Shown here piece by piece: positions 45,929-57,200 of a stretch of DNA of 64,000 nt. This DNA is from Ustilaginoidea virens. Lineage: Eukaryota; Ascomycota; Sordariomycetes; Hypocreales; Clavicipitaceae. The position numbers were made by a program, and so were the translations under genes. Position 1 is the stretch's first letter. Each line of letters begins with the position of its first letter. The notes under the pieces are model-generated. The model made no database searches. It had not been told where the DNA came from and saw only the letters and a program-made list of their open reading frames with translations. The stretch covers positions 1,550,001 through 1,614,000 of the forward strand of contig NC_057319.1 of NCBI RefSeq assembly GCF_000687475.1, given 5' to 3'.

Positions 45929-46867
45929 TACGGGATTTTCGCTAGTCGTAATAGCGGGCTCTTCGCTAGTCGTAATAGCGGAAGGTTAGGTAATAGGGCT
46001 AGTAGCCTCTACAGGTTCCTTACTAGTCGCAGTAGTAGGAACGGGGGTAATAGTAGTTTCCTCAGGATCACTATAATCAGCAGGGTTAGTAGGGCTGGGG
46101 ACCTCTACTACTATACTATTAGTATAGTGGCTGCAAGGTTGATGCAGTAGTGGTGTGTCTATTCCTTTCTGTGAAAGGAAAAAGCTGTATTTATCAAAGT
46201 TAAAAATGCCGATGCATTTACGGCTTGCTGACCAAAGCTGATTTTTAATTAGTACCCCTTTAGCAGCATAATGCTTTACACCGCTAATAATGTTAATATC
46301 CAAGGTAGGAATATATAGTGCATTCTTGAGCTCTATAATACCCTATTTTGTAGGATTAATGCCCTGTAGCACAGTAAATCGTGCTGTACCCCAACCAGTA
46401 GGGGAAATAGGGCCACCACCAGTAGTAATTACAGGCTTATCATCCTTCTCAAAGTGGTGAAAAGTGGTGAAATGCTTCTTATCATTAACAATATGACAAG
46501 TAGAGCCTGTATCGTAAAGGAGGGCATCCTTAGGAGTCCTACCGCCTGATTTAGCACTATAGCTTATAGCTAAGGGCTGGTTATCAGTGGATATAGTAGA
46601 AGAAGAATAAGATATATTAGTATCCTGGGTATTATAGTTGCCTATAATAAAGGCCTCAACATCTTGCTGATTGCTGTTAGAGTCCTGTTTCTTCTTCTGT
46701 TGCTGCTTCTTTTTCCTATTATTAGTAGAATTATTCTTGCTATTATTAGTAGAAGCGGCATTAGTAGACCCTTTCTTAGGGTCCTTGGAAGCCTTAAGCT
46801 GCTTAGGGTTATTAGCAGCCACCTTAGAAGACCCTTTAGAACGCTGTTCTTCTAGTAGGTCAACCAT
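45929..46867 (-). pseudogene. Copia-2 protease region and protease-integrase spacer
   Basis: In frame with the pol segment downstream. The open piece 46343-46867 (174 codons) has the Asn/Lys-rich Gag tail (NNRKKKQQQKKKQ) and the aspartic protease motif LLYDTGSTCHIVNDKKHF. It ends at a TAG (46343) where Copia-4 has TGG. The second piece, 45986-46303, is a spacer with HYAAKGVLIKNQLWSASRK and a Thr/Pro-rich VPTTATSKEPVEATSP tail, ending at TAA (45986). The protease would mature the polyprotein. Only point stops interrupt it. Confidence 0.88.
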
Positions 46868-47794
46868 AAAATACTGGAGGTTAAATTTGCTGCTGTTAAT
46901 AACACCTTAGGCGCTATAAGCCCTAATTATAGAGCGTTAGCGTTCCGTCCAGCGGGTAAATACCCCCTCTACAGCCCAAAGATACTGGTTTACTTGGTCG
47001 AAAGAGTCGATCTTAGAACCTAGGATTCTAAGGCGAGAAATATAGCTATTAAATTCGCTATTAAAAGCCTCTAAAGTGCCTTTATAACCGGTAAGTGTAA
47101 GGGTGTAAAAGGTAGGGTATAAGTATGCCCGCTGTACTTCTGGTGAATGGCAGTACTAGGCCACTAGCAAAAGGTAAGCTTCCTCTAGGTCATTACACCA
47201 GTCTATAGCCTCTGCAGCTTCTTTACCACAGCTATTCTTTAGCATTAGTAGTAAAAGTGCCTGCTCAGACTCATCAAAATGCCTTGCTATAGAGGGGTCG
47301 TTGACAAAATTTGCTATTTTAAAGGCCCTGAGTTGTATTGTAAGGGCCTGCTTCCACTGGTCGAAATTATAGGGGCTTTTTAGCTTCTGAGACTCTTTAA
47401 AGCGGTTGGCAGTCTTAGCTAATTCCTTAATAGCCCCATCACTAATTTGGTTGGTGATAGTTGTTGGTGGCGTTGTATAAATAGGCTCTTTACCCTTATA
47501 TTTTATAGGCGTAGAAGGTTGGTCGATTTCCATAACGTCAGCTTCACTATCATCATCTTTAGTGGTAGTCTTAGTGGAAGGTCCAGCTTCAGTGGCTTTA
47601 GTAGACTTCTTGTTAGTAGCCTGGGTAGCCTGGGTAGCCTGGGAATCGTTATTTTGCCTACTAACTAGGCCCTGTATAAGGTCAGTTAGTATATTCATCT
47701 GGGATTTCATATCGTCCATATCTAGCTGTAGCTGTGCATTAGTATCAACTTCAGTATCGGATTCAGGGACCTTATAGGATCCTGACTCTGCCAT
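46868..47794 (-). pseudogene. Copia-2 gag
   Basis: Starts at the ATG at 47794 (MAESGSYKVPESDTEVD); another in-frame ATG lies three codons upstream (47803). The N-terminus has an acidic/Gln-rich helix (LQLDMDDMKSQMNILTDLI), a Thr/Ser-rich spacer, then IKELAKTANRFKESQK and WKQALTIQLRAFKIANFV of the conserved core. Stops: TAG at 47156-47158 (CAG in Copia-4), TAA at 46937-46939 and TAA at 46907-46909. No CCHC motif. Copia-4 keeps the core beyond the first stop. Confidence 0.88.
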
Positions 47795-48526
47795 AGTGGG
47801 CAAAAAGGGTTTAAAAATCCGTTGAAAAATGGTGCCGATAGTTGTAAAACAGAGGAATAACTAGCTGAATAGCTAGCAAAATAGTCGAGTAATAAGCTGG
47901 AAAGTCAGTAAATATAGTGGCTAGTAGCCTACTATAAAAGGTAACCGCAGAATATAGCGGTAGGTCTCAGTATAAAAGCACAGATGCCGTAGGCGTTGTG
48001 CAAGTCCGTATTATAGCGTTGGTGTTTAAGGTGCTTATTTAGTGCCGTAATATAAAGGTGCCGTAAGTGCCGTAGGTGCCGTAGGTGCCGTGGGTGCTAT
48101 AGGTGCCGTAATATAAGAGGTGCCGTAAGTGCCGTACCAAAAGTGCTATAAGTGGAAGAGTATAACAGGTGCCGTACAGTGCAGTGGGTGTCGTGCACTA
48201 GGTGTAAAAGTGTTATACAGTGGTATAATGTGGTAGATATCACACTATAAAATCCGTAGGTACCGTAGGTTACGCCGAAAAATAACGTAAGGTTACGCTA
48301 AAAGTGCCGTGAGGTTACGCCGTAAATTGCCGTTAGGTATGCCGTTGATTGCCGCAGGGTAATGCCGTAGGTAATAGAGGGTAAGCCAAAGGTGATAATA
48401 GGTAAGCGAAGTTAATAAGGGTAAGCCGAAGATACCAAAAGATAGCTATATTAGTAGTACTAATAAGCAAAAGAGACCAAGGGGTAAACACAAAAAGGTA
48501 GGGTAAAAACAAAGAAGTAAAAACCC
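47795..48526 (-). other. Copia-2 untranslated leader with GTGCCGTAG tandem repeats
   Basis: About 730 bp without a supported gene. The plus-strand reading shows gtgccgtaggtgccgtagg units at 48050-48140 (period about 9-10 bp) and spaced ggttacgcc/gggtaagcc motifs at 48250-48440. The leader of Copia-4 (62670-63424) is nearly identical. Confidence 0.75.
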
Positions 48527-48538
48527 GGGCTCATAACC
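48527..48538 (-). other. Copia-2 primer binding site, initiator tRNA-Met half
   Basis: The plus strand reads gggctcataacc, exactly the anticodon-arm sequence of eukaryotic initiator tRNA-Met, abutting the 5' LTR. The coding strand is therefore GGTTATGAGCCC, complementary to that tRNA. Confidence 0.85.
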
Positions 48539-49264
48539 TATTGCAATTCTCAAGGTCACTATAAAAGCAGAGCCTTACTAGCTAGCTAGATGGCACAAGA
48601 CTGTCTGCGACCTGTGAACTAATCTTAGTATAAATACTAGATTTTTCTCCAAGTCCTAAGACTATACAAGTGCTATAAAGCAAGGCAAGTGTAAAGGCAA
48701 GGCAAATATAAGATAACCAGAAAACGCAGGGAAGGTAAGAAGTTAAGAGGCATATAGTGCATTAACAGACTCGATTGTGCTGCCCTTCTACTATCTAGAA
48801 AGAAGGGGGAAAGCTATCCTATATATACACGAAGGAGGGGTGGGCCCAGGCATCCAGGGAAGCCAGTAAGAGGGCTCCCCGTAATGCTCGCTATGATACG
48901 TCAGCAACCCCGCTATATCCGACCTTTCCAACCACCCTAACCACCGCACTAGTAATTAGTCACCGCACTAGTAACTAGCCACCACGCTAGTAGGCCACCA
49001 CGCTAATTTAGCAATGCCACACCACGCTAGTAGGCCGCCACCACGCTAGTAGGCAACCACGCTAATTTAGCAATGCCACACCTTTTCAACAAGGCCTACC
49101 TTACTTGATATACAGTAAATAATCCACTGAAAATCCTTAAGGTAAAAGGCAAAGGCCTAAGGTAATACTACCATAAGTCCAAGAGGCGGTATAAGGGCCA
49201 GAAGGTTAGTAGGCCAGTAGGGCATAAGGCCAGCAGCCTAGTAGGCTACTATAGGATTTTAACA
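48539..49264 (-). repeat. Copia-2 5' LTR
   Basis: 726 bp, with TATATATA at 48820-48827 as the likely promoter TATA. One substitution relative to the 3' LTR, and that variant (tttttctcc) is shared with the 5' LTR of Copia-4. Confidence 0.95.
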
Positions 49265-50159
49265 GTTGCTATTCGCGGGGTGCTTGTTTTAGCCTGTATA
49301 GGGCCTTTTTTAGTAAAATAGCTTGCTTAATAGAGGGATTAAAGCCGGCTTCTTTAAGTAAAGTTAGTAGCCGTTGTCGTTAAATATCAGACCAAAGCTT
49401 GCTATTGCTATTAGTTAGCAGTAAGCTCTCTGTAAATTCAAGAAATCCGTTAGGAATATCTATATAAATGGTCTCAGAAAGCTCGCTATTTAGAAAGGCG
49501 CCTATAAAGTCGATTTGCTCTATTTCCCAGTTATTACTAGCAGCCAAGGCCAGTATAACCCTCTAGGTAGGTGGAATAGAGGTAGAAGTATAGGTATGCT
49601 GAAAGTCCTTTCCTTCGACTTGCATAAAGCCCTTTACTACTAATCTAGCCTTATATTTTATAGGCTGATTATTAGCATCCTTTTTAACCCGAAAAACAGG
49701 CCTATTGCGTATAATTTTCCTTTCAATAGGAACGCTAGACTTAGGAATAAATTGGAAGACTTTAGTATCTAAAAGCTGCTCAAATTCCTTAAATAGTGCC
49801 TTTATCCAAAGGTCTTTTTTAGGGCTTCATAGCACATCCTTCTAGCTATTAGGCGTACCATCAGGGGCCTTTTTAGCTAGCTTACGCTTAGCTGTATAGC
49901 AGGAATCCCATATTAGGTGGTATAAATCCTGATTAGGGAATAAATCGGTAGGGCTAGTAGGGTTGGTAGGGCTAGTAGGTATAGTAGGGCTAGCAGGGCC
50001 AGTAGAGCCAGTAGGGCCAGCAAGGTCGGCAGGAGTAAGGCTAGTAAGGATATCTATAAGGTCATCCTTTGCAGTAGCCGGAGACTGTAGTATAGTACCT
50101 TCTGACTTAGGAAGGTAATCTACAGTGGCATTAGTGTTAGTAATATCATCCGGGGTAGC

Positions 50160-50345
50160 ATTAGTAATGCTAATAAAATTAGTAGGGTCCGGCATGCTTT
50201 CCAGGTCATCCGGTATAGCATTAATATTAGTAATGCTAGTAAGGTTAGTAGGGTCAGGGATGCTTTCCAGGTCATCCAGTATAGCATTAATATTAGTAAT
50301 GCTAGTAAGGTTAGTAGGGTCAGGGATGCTTTCCAGGTCATCCAG
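50160..50345 (-). repeat. 66-bp tandem repeat in the Copia-3 integrase-RT linker
   Basis: About 2.8 units; the two right-hand units (about 50208-50345) are almost identical. In frame they encode a 22-residue unit, DDLESIPDPTNLTSITNINA plus two residues. Copia-1 and Copia-2 have fewer or diverged units at the same place. Confidence 0.88.
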
Positions 50346-52246
50346 TAAAATAGCAGGTTCTTTACTGCTAGATACCCCCTCTGAACCTGTATTTTGCCCT
50401 CTGTAAAAGTCTCCTTCTAGGCCACTAGAAATAGGGCCTATTCCTTTATTTTGGTGGATAAAGGTGATAAAAGTTGTTTTAGTAATAACCTTCTTCTTTA
50501 GAAGGTAGACTAGGTAGGTATTATTACCTAGAGTAGTAAGGAGCCTACTAGGCTCGGTATAGGGCGCTAATTTGCGGCTTTTTACACGCTTTTCGTGTGG
50601 TATAAGCACTTTAATAGCTGCTCTAATAGCCCTTAGGTTAATAAGGTCAGGGTAGTGCTCCGGTGTTATCTGGTCGTAATCCTTTAATAGCTCCTGATAG
50701 GGGCTAGAAGGTCTGTTAGTAACAGCTGTTATATTTACTAGCATAATAACGCCAGTAATTACAGCAGACCAGAGGTTAGATGGTAGCCTTAACCAGGTCA
50801 TAGTAGCACGTAGCCTATCAGCTATAACCCTAATGGAGCGCTCAGCTAGGCCGTTTTGTTTGTGAATATAGGGGCAAGAGGTATTAAAAGCTATACCTTG
50901 TTCAACAAGCTAATTACTAAGCATTTTGTTGATTTCATTTCCACCATCATAGTGGAATTCAACAGGCGTTTTACCATATCTGACCTGTAGGCTCTGTATA
51001 AAGCTCTGTAATGCTTTAAAAACAATAGTGCCTTCCCTATTAGGCAGTAAGTAAAGCTAGCGGAATCGGGATTTTCTGTCCACTAATATAAGGATAATAG
51101 GTCGTTTGTTATATGGCATAGGTGATATAGCAAAAGTATTACCTTCTATAATATCCAGGCATTTAGCTGGATTAGGTATCGCATCCTTAAAAGGTCTTCT
51201 AACCTTTTTAGCCTGGATACAGGCTAGGCAGCAAAAATCAGCATCTTTAACCTTATTAAGGTTAAGCAGACCAGGGGTATTAGCACAGGTCTTTTTAAGT
51301 AGCTGAATACCTATATGCCCTAGCCGTATATGCCAAATGCCGGCTAACTGTAATAACTTCTGATATTCTGTATCAGCAGCTATAGGGGCAGGAGTAGGGC
51401 TAGTAGCCACTATGGGATTTTCGCTAGTTGTAATAGCGGGCTCTTCGCTAGTCGTAATAGCGGGAGAGTTGGTAGTAGGGCTAGTAGCCTCTATAGGTTC
51501 CTTACTAGTTGCAGTAGTAGGAATAGGGGTAATAGTGGTATCCTCAGGATCACTATAATCAGCAGGGTTAGTAGGGCTGGGGACCTCTACTATTATACTA
51601 TTAGTAACAGTATAATGGCTGCAAGGTTGATATAGTAGTAGTGTATTTATTCCTTTCTGTGGAAGGAAAAAGCCGTATTTTTCAAAGTTAAAAATGCCGA
51701 TACATTTACGGCTTACTAACCAAAGCTGATTTTTAATTAGTACTCCTTTAGCGGCATAGTGCTTTATACCGCTAATGATGTTAATATCTAAGGTAGGAAT
51801 ATATAGTGCATTCTTGAGCTCTATAATACCCCATTTAGTAGGATTAATACCCTATAGAACAGTAAATCGTGCTATGCCCTAACCAGTAGGGGAAATAGGG
51901 CTACCACCAGTAGTAATTACAGGCTTATCATTCTTTTCAAAATAGTGAAAAGTGGTAAAATGCTTCTTATCATTAACAATATGACAAGTAGATCCTGTAT
52001 CGTAAAGGAGGGCATCCTTAGGGGTCCTACCGCCTGATTTAGCACTATAGCCTATATCAGTGGATATAGTGGTAGAAGAAGAGGAATAGGATATATTAGT
52101 ATCCTGGGTATTATAATTGCCTATAATAAAGGACTCGACATTTTGCTGTTTGCTGCTAGAGTCCTGTTTCTTCTTCTATTGCTGCTTCTTTTTTCTATTA
52201 TTAGTAGAATTATTCTTGCTATTATTAGTAGAAGCGGCGTTAGTGT

Positions 52247-52352
52247 TAGTAGGGCTAGTAGCCTCTACAGGGTCCTTGCTGTTCATATTAGTAGGACCGG
52301 AGATAGTAGGGCTAGTAGACTCTACTAGTTCCTTACTAATTATAATAGTAGG
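52247..52352 (-). repeat. Duplicated protease-integrase spacer motif replacing the Gag core in Copia-3
   Basis: Two copies (about 52247-52280 and 52304-52352) of sequence close to the spacer at about 51473-51530 (tagtagggctagtagcctct...). Translated they read KELVESTSPT and KDPVEATSPT, matching SKEPVEATSP of the Copia-2 spacer. Confidence 0.75.
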
Positions 52353-52539
52353 AACGTTACTATTTCGCCTACTAACTAAGCCTTGTATAAGGATAGTTAG
52401 GGTGTTCATCTAGGACTTTAAATAGTCTATATCTAGCTGTAGTTATACAGTAAGATCAGCTTTAGAGTCGGAATCTAAAATGGCCTTATAAGTAGAAGGC
52501 CTAGACTGTGCCATTATAGTGGTTAAAAGTCGTTAAAAA

Positions 52540-53202
52540 TGGTGCTAATAGCTATAGGAACAGATGAATAACCAGCTGAATAGCTAGCAAAATAGTCGAA
52601 TAACTGGTAAAATAGCCAGTAAATATAGTGGCTAGTAGCCTACTATAAAAGGTAACCACAGAGTATAGCGGCAGGTCTCAATATAAAAGCACAAATGCCG
52701 TAGGCGTTGTGCAAGTCCGTATTATAGCGTTGGTGTTCAAGGTGCTTATATAGTGCCGTAATATAAAGGTACCGTAAGTACCATAGGTGCCGTAAATGCC
52801 GTAGAAGCCAGGTGCCGTAGGTGCCGTAGGTGCCGTAATATAAAAAGGTGCCGTAAGTGCCGTACCAAAGGTGCTATAAGTGGGAGAGTATAACAGGTGC
52901 CGTATAGTGCAGTAAAAGTCGTGCACTAGGGGAAAAGGTGTTATACAGTGGTATAATGTATAGAATATTACACTATAAAATCCGTAGGTACCATAGGTTA
53001 CGCCGAAAATAACGTAAGGTTACGCTAAGAGTGCCGTAAGGTTACGCCGTAAGTTGCCGTAGGGGTACGCCGTTGATTGCCGCAGGGTAATACCGTAGGT
53101 AACAAAGGGTAAGCCAAAGGTGATAATAGGTAAGCCGAAGTTAATAAGGGTAAGCCGAAGATACTAAAGGATAGCTATATTAGTAGTACTAATAAGCAAG
53201 AG
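52540..53202 (-). other. Copia-3 leader (left part), interrupted by Gypsy-B
   Basis: Same organisation as the Copia-2 leader: gtgccgtaggtgccgtagg repeats at 52750-52870 and gggtaagccgaag motifs at 53105-53160. No gene. It stops at tactaataagcaagag, where Gypsy-B is inserted, and resumes at 59613. Confidence 0.75.
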
Positions 53203-54227
53203 TGTGACGGACTAGCCCTAGGGCGACTGCGAATAGGCGTCAATCGGATGTATTAATAAAACTAAGGAGGAAGGGAGAAGAGCCCGAATCGGGTCTCTTC
53301 CGCAGTCTATATACATCTATTGCAATTCTCAAGGTCACTATAAAAGCAGAGCCTTACTAGCTAGCTATATGGCACAAGACTGTCTGCGACCTGTGAACTA
53401 ATCTTAGTATAAATACTAGATTTTTCACCAAGTCCTAAGACTATATAAGTGCTATAAAGCAAGGCAAGTGTAAAGGCAAGGCAAATATAAGATAACCAGA
53501 ATAACGCAGGGAAGGTGGGAGTTAAGAGGCATGTAGTGCATTAACAGGTTCGATTGTGCTGCCCTTCTACTATCTAGAAAGAAGGGGGAAAGCTATCCTA
53601 TATATACACGAAGGAGGGGTGGGCCCAGGCATCCAGGGAAGCCAGTAAGAGGGCTCCCCGTAATGCTCGCTATAATACGTCAGCAACCCCGCTATATCCG
53701 ACCTTTCCAACCACCCTAACCACCGCACTAGTAATTAGTCACCGCACTAGTAACTAGCCACCACGCTAGTGACTAACCACCACACTAGTGGACTAGCCAC
53801 CACGCTAGTAGGCCACCACGCTAATTTAGCAATGCCACACCACGCTAGTAGGCCGCCACCACGCTAGTAGGCAACCACGCTAATTTAGCAATGCCACACC
53901 TTTTCAACAAGGCCTACCTTACTTGATATACAGTAAATAATCCACTGAAAATCCTTAAGGTAAAAGGCAAAGGCCTAAGGTAATACTACCATAAGTCCAA
54001 GAGGCGGTATAAGGGCTAGAAGGTTAGTAGGCCAGTAGGGCATAAGGCCAGCAGCCTAGTAGGCTACTATAGGATTTTAACAACATCCGTATATAGCGCG
54101 GGCTAGAGCCCTAACGTTGCCCTATAGGCCCGCGCGTCTACCTTATATCATCCGTTCCAGACTAAAGCATGGGCGCAGCCCGAGCCTCAATTAATCCATA
54201 ATACGGATATAGCCCGAGTCCGTAATA
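53203..54227 (-). repeat. Gypsy-B 3' LTR, interrupted
   Basis: LTR halves 53203-53317 and 54088-54227 are collinear with 59354-59607 once the copia LTR and one acatc copy are removed (about 255 bp). Confidence 0.88.
53318..54082 (-). repeat. Solo LTR of the Copia-1 family inside the Gypsy-B LTR
   Basis: 765 bp, tattgcaattctc...gattttaaca, flanked by acatc at 53313-53317 and 54083-54087. It is the longest LTR of the family here because it carries extra ccaccacgctagtg units (53757-53810). Confidence 0.93.
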
Positions 54228-57200
54228 TACCCCCCTTCTCTAGGAAAAATTTTATCTATTCCGTATCGGGATTACTATAGGGTTCGACCGGGTCTATTAT
54301 ATATCTAAATATCCCCCTATTTAACCTTAAATGCCTCCCGCGCTATAGTATCCTCGAAGTTCTCTAGCGGTTCCTAAATTAGTAAATCATACCCCTTCTA
54401 TTTTACTAGCATATTACGTTTGCCGCCACGACCTTAAGCGTTTTTAGTAGCTAGTATCTCTTCGACCTTAAATTCCTTATGTAGGGTATTAGAGTCCTTT
54501 AGTAGGACTAGTAGGGGGCCAGGCCTAGTATCTATAAGTATTTAGCTTAGCAGTGGGTTAGAAGCGGTATATTCTATAAGATTAATGTAAAAAACCGGGT
54601 GGATACTATCGGGAATATCGAGTCGGATATTAAGTAGGGATAGGATAGCTATAATAGTATATTTAGTAGATATCTAGTCGAGCTTCTTATAAGGCTAATT
54701 AGTCTTAATATTCCGTAGGCTTAGCCAGACTTAATCCCCGACTTAATAGCGTTCTGCTAGGCGTTAGGAATAGTTTATTGCATCTTACTATTGCTATTAA
54801 GTAAAGGCGATAGCGGCCTAAGTGAGTTCGCCCCCCTCCCGTATTATAGCTAAAAAGTATACCACTCGCCCCTTAGGGGTTATTAAATTTAGTATAATAT
54901 TAGGGGGAGGAGCTATAATAGGAGAGTTAAAGCTATTTAAGAGATAGTTCGGACTATATCTAGTAATTAAAGAAGTACGGTTATTTAAAGCGTATTAATA
55001 AGTCGCGAGATATTAGGGCTAATCGTATTAGTCGAATACTACCTTAATGCATAAAATAGCTTAGACCTCCTAGTTTATATATTTTATACTACCATCGGTC
55101 TATAGGTGGTATACAATCGAAAGGAGTTATTTAGTCCTAATAGCCTTATATATCGTAGTCTAGAATTAGCCTACCTAGTCTAAGCCTCTATCGCTAATAA
55201 TCTAGGCGGGGAACCTATAGTGCTACTACTAGTAATCGAGAAATTATTCTATATAATCTTCTACTTATATTAAATATATCGCCTTAAGTTAAACATACTT
55301 AGATAAGCAATCGGTAATAACTATTAGGTAATATAGGTCGGAGGTATTATAGGCTAGAAGGTTAATTATAAAGTCAATAGAGATTTAAAACTAAAAACGA
55401 TTTAGGATCGGTAAAGACTAAAGTAAGCTTTATTGCAATTAATAGCTCTTATATGCCCTACGGTATTAGTAATTCTAAATAAACCGAGTTACTTTAAATG
55501 ATATACTATTAAAGTAGTAGTCCTATTAGAGGAGTTAAAAGGTTATATTCTTCCCTAGGTACCCTATAGTAGGGGAATTATAATATTATTAGATTACTAT
55601 AGTTATTAGCGGTTTAAATAAAAGGAGTTAAATCTAGCCCTAGTAGAGTAGCGCTCTATAGGCATTTAAGGTATAATCTATAATTTACTCTTTAGTCTTT
55701 ACCTCTATAGGGAATCGTTATTCTCTATTCGCTATAGCCTTCTATTAGGCCCGATATAATTTATCTTTAGCTATAGCTTAATCCTAAAGCGCTTATAGGT
55801 ATGTATCGGTAAAGACCTAAGAGCTATTAGGTAGGGAGACTTTAGTTAATAAAGCCGCTATTAGTATATCCTCTATTATACTTAGGTCTATAGTTGGCTG
55901 ATCTACTACTAGGTCTAGCTAGACCTCTATTAGGTCTGCCTTTATAGTAGAGATAGATAGTAGTTAGAAGATTTAGCTAAACCTTAGTACTACGCTATCT
56001 ACCTCTTACTCCTATCGCAAGAGTATATTAGGGCATTAGGCCTATAAGCCAGGCTGGTACTAAAGGTAGAAATTAAAAAGGGCTAACGTCTTAGCCTATT
56101 GCGCTTAGTATTCTAATATCTCCTTTAGTTAGGCAAAATATTTAAGGTTCTTATAGTCTATAAGGATTATAAATAGGGCGGCAATAGAATAGAGTTCTAC
56201 CGACTATACCTTAAGGTATATAATAATAGTAAGCAGCTTTTTATTATAGATAGTATAATTCTATTTAGCCTTTATAAGCTATACCGAGTAGTATATAATT
56301 AAGTAGAATATTCTATCCTCCCCGATTTAAGAGAGGTAGCTACTAAAAGCTATACTAAAGCTATCTACCTTAAAGATTATTTCTTTCTTAAGGTCCTATT
56401 AGGCGAGGACTAAGTACGAAATAAAGTATTACTTAAGCGCTTAAAAAGCCTTTTCTTCCTTTTTAAGCTATTAAAAGGGAATACCCTTCTATATTAGTTT
56501 AACTAAAGGCTTAACTAAGTAAAAGAAGTCTAAGATAAAATCGCAATAGAAGTTTATAAAACTTAAGAAGCTTTAGATGCCTTATAATTTTATAAGGGCT
56601 TCCTACTTTTAGATCGCCTTAATCTTTTTAAGGTTTAGGCAGATCTCCTTCCCTATTATTACGATATAGCTAAAGTAGTATACCTCCTTTACTACGAAAT
56701 TATATTTATTTAGATTTAGATTTAGATTAGCATCTTATAGGCATCTAAGGATAATCCTAATGCGGTCTATATATTCCTTCTATAAGCCGCTAATATAGAC
56801 TAAAATATTATCTAAATAGGTAATAGCGAAATCCCCTAATAAGTCCCCTAAGGCCCTATTAATATAATACTAGAATATCGTAAGGGCCCTAATTAGGCTA
56901 AAGGGGGTTACTAACCACTTAAAGAGGCTAAAGCAGGTCTAAAACGCAATTAAATATTTATCGCCCTTAGCAATATAAATCTTATAGAATGCGGCGCAGA
57001 TATCTACCTTTATAAACCACTTCGCCTAAAATAGGGAATATAGTATCTCCTTAATTAAGGGAAGGGATACCGGTCCTATATTATAACCTTATTAAGGCTA
57101 GTAATCCACGCAAAAATACTATCTGCCGTTCGCCTTTCTCGCGAGTAGGATTGATATTGCTACCAATAAAGAGCTTATATAGATCTATCCTTTATCTATA

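Larger units (their letters stand above)
42035..49264 (-). mobile_element. Copia-2, full-length, very recent Copia-1 family retrotransposon
   Basis: Both LTRs are 726 bp (42035-42760 and 48539-49264) and differ at one position by eye (A at 42144, T at 48648). Target duplication gttgc at 42030-42034 and 49265-49269. The PPT complement ccccctctga follows the left LTR; the primer site complement gggctcataacc precedes the right LTR. The gag-pol frame 47794-42875 (1640 codons including the stop) has five internal stops and no frameshift. It is nested in the RT of Copia-3. Confidence 0.96.
49270..53202 (-). pseudogene. Copia-3 gag remnant, protease, integrase, RT N-part
   Basis: Continuing from the Copia-2 insertion: RT N-part (about 49270-49840), linker plus integrase C-part in an open frame of 319 codons (49842-50801), an integrase stretch with HYDGGNEIN, i.e. 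the second Asp kept (about 50935-50960), the zinc-site open frame 51057-51410 (IWHIRLGH, CLACIQAKK), spacer about 51420-51600, protease about 51960-52040 (same motif as Copia-2), then the basic Gag tail at 52176-52240. The Gag core expected next is absent; spacer-like sequence occupies its place (52247-52352), followed by a diverged Gag N-terminus ending near 52515. The leader follows to 53202. Confidence 0.85.

Noticed and set aside
48050..48140. Regular short repeats reminiscent of a CRISPR array
   Set aside because: Units are 9-10 bp without unique spacers, and they lie in the leader of a eukaryotic retrotransposon.
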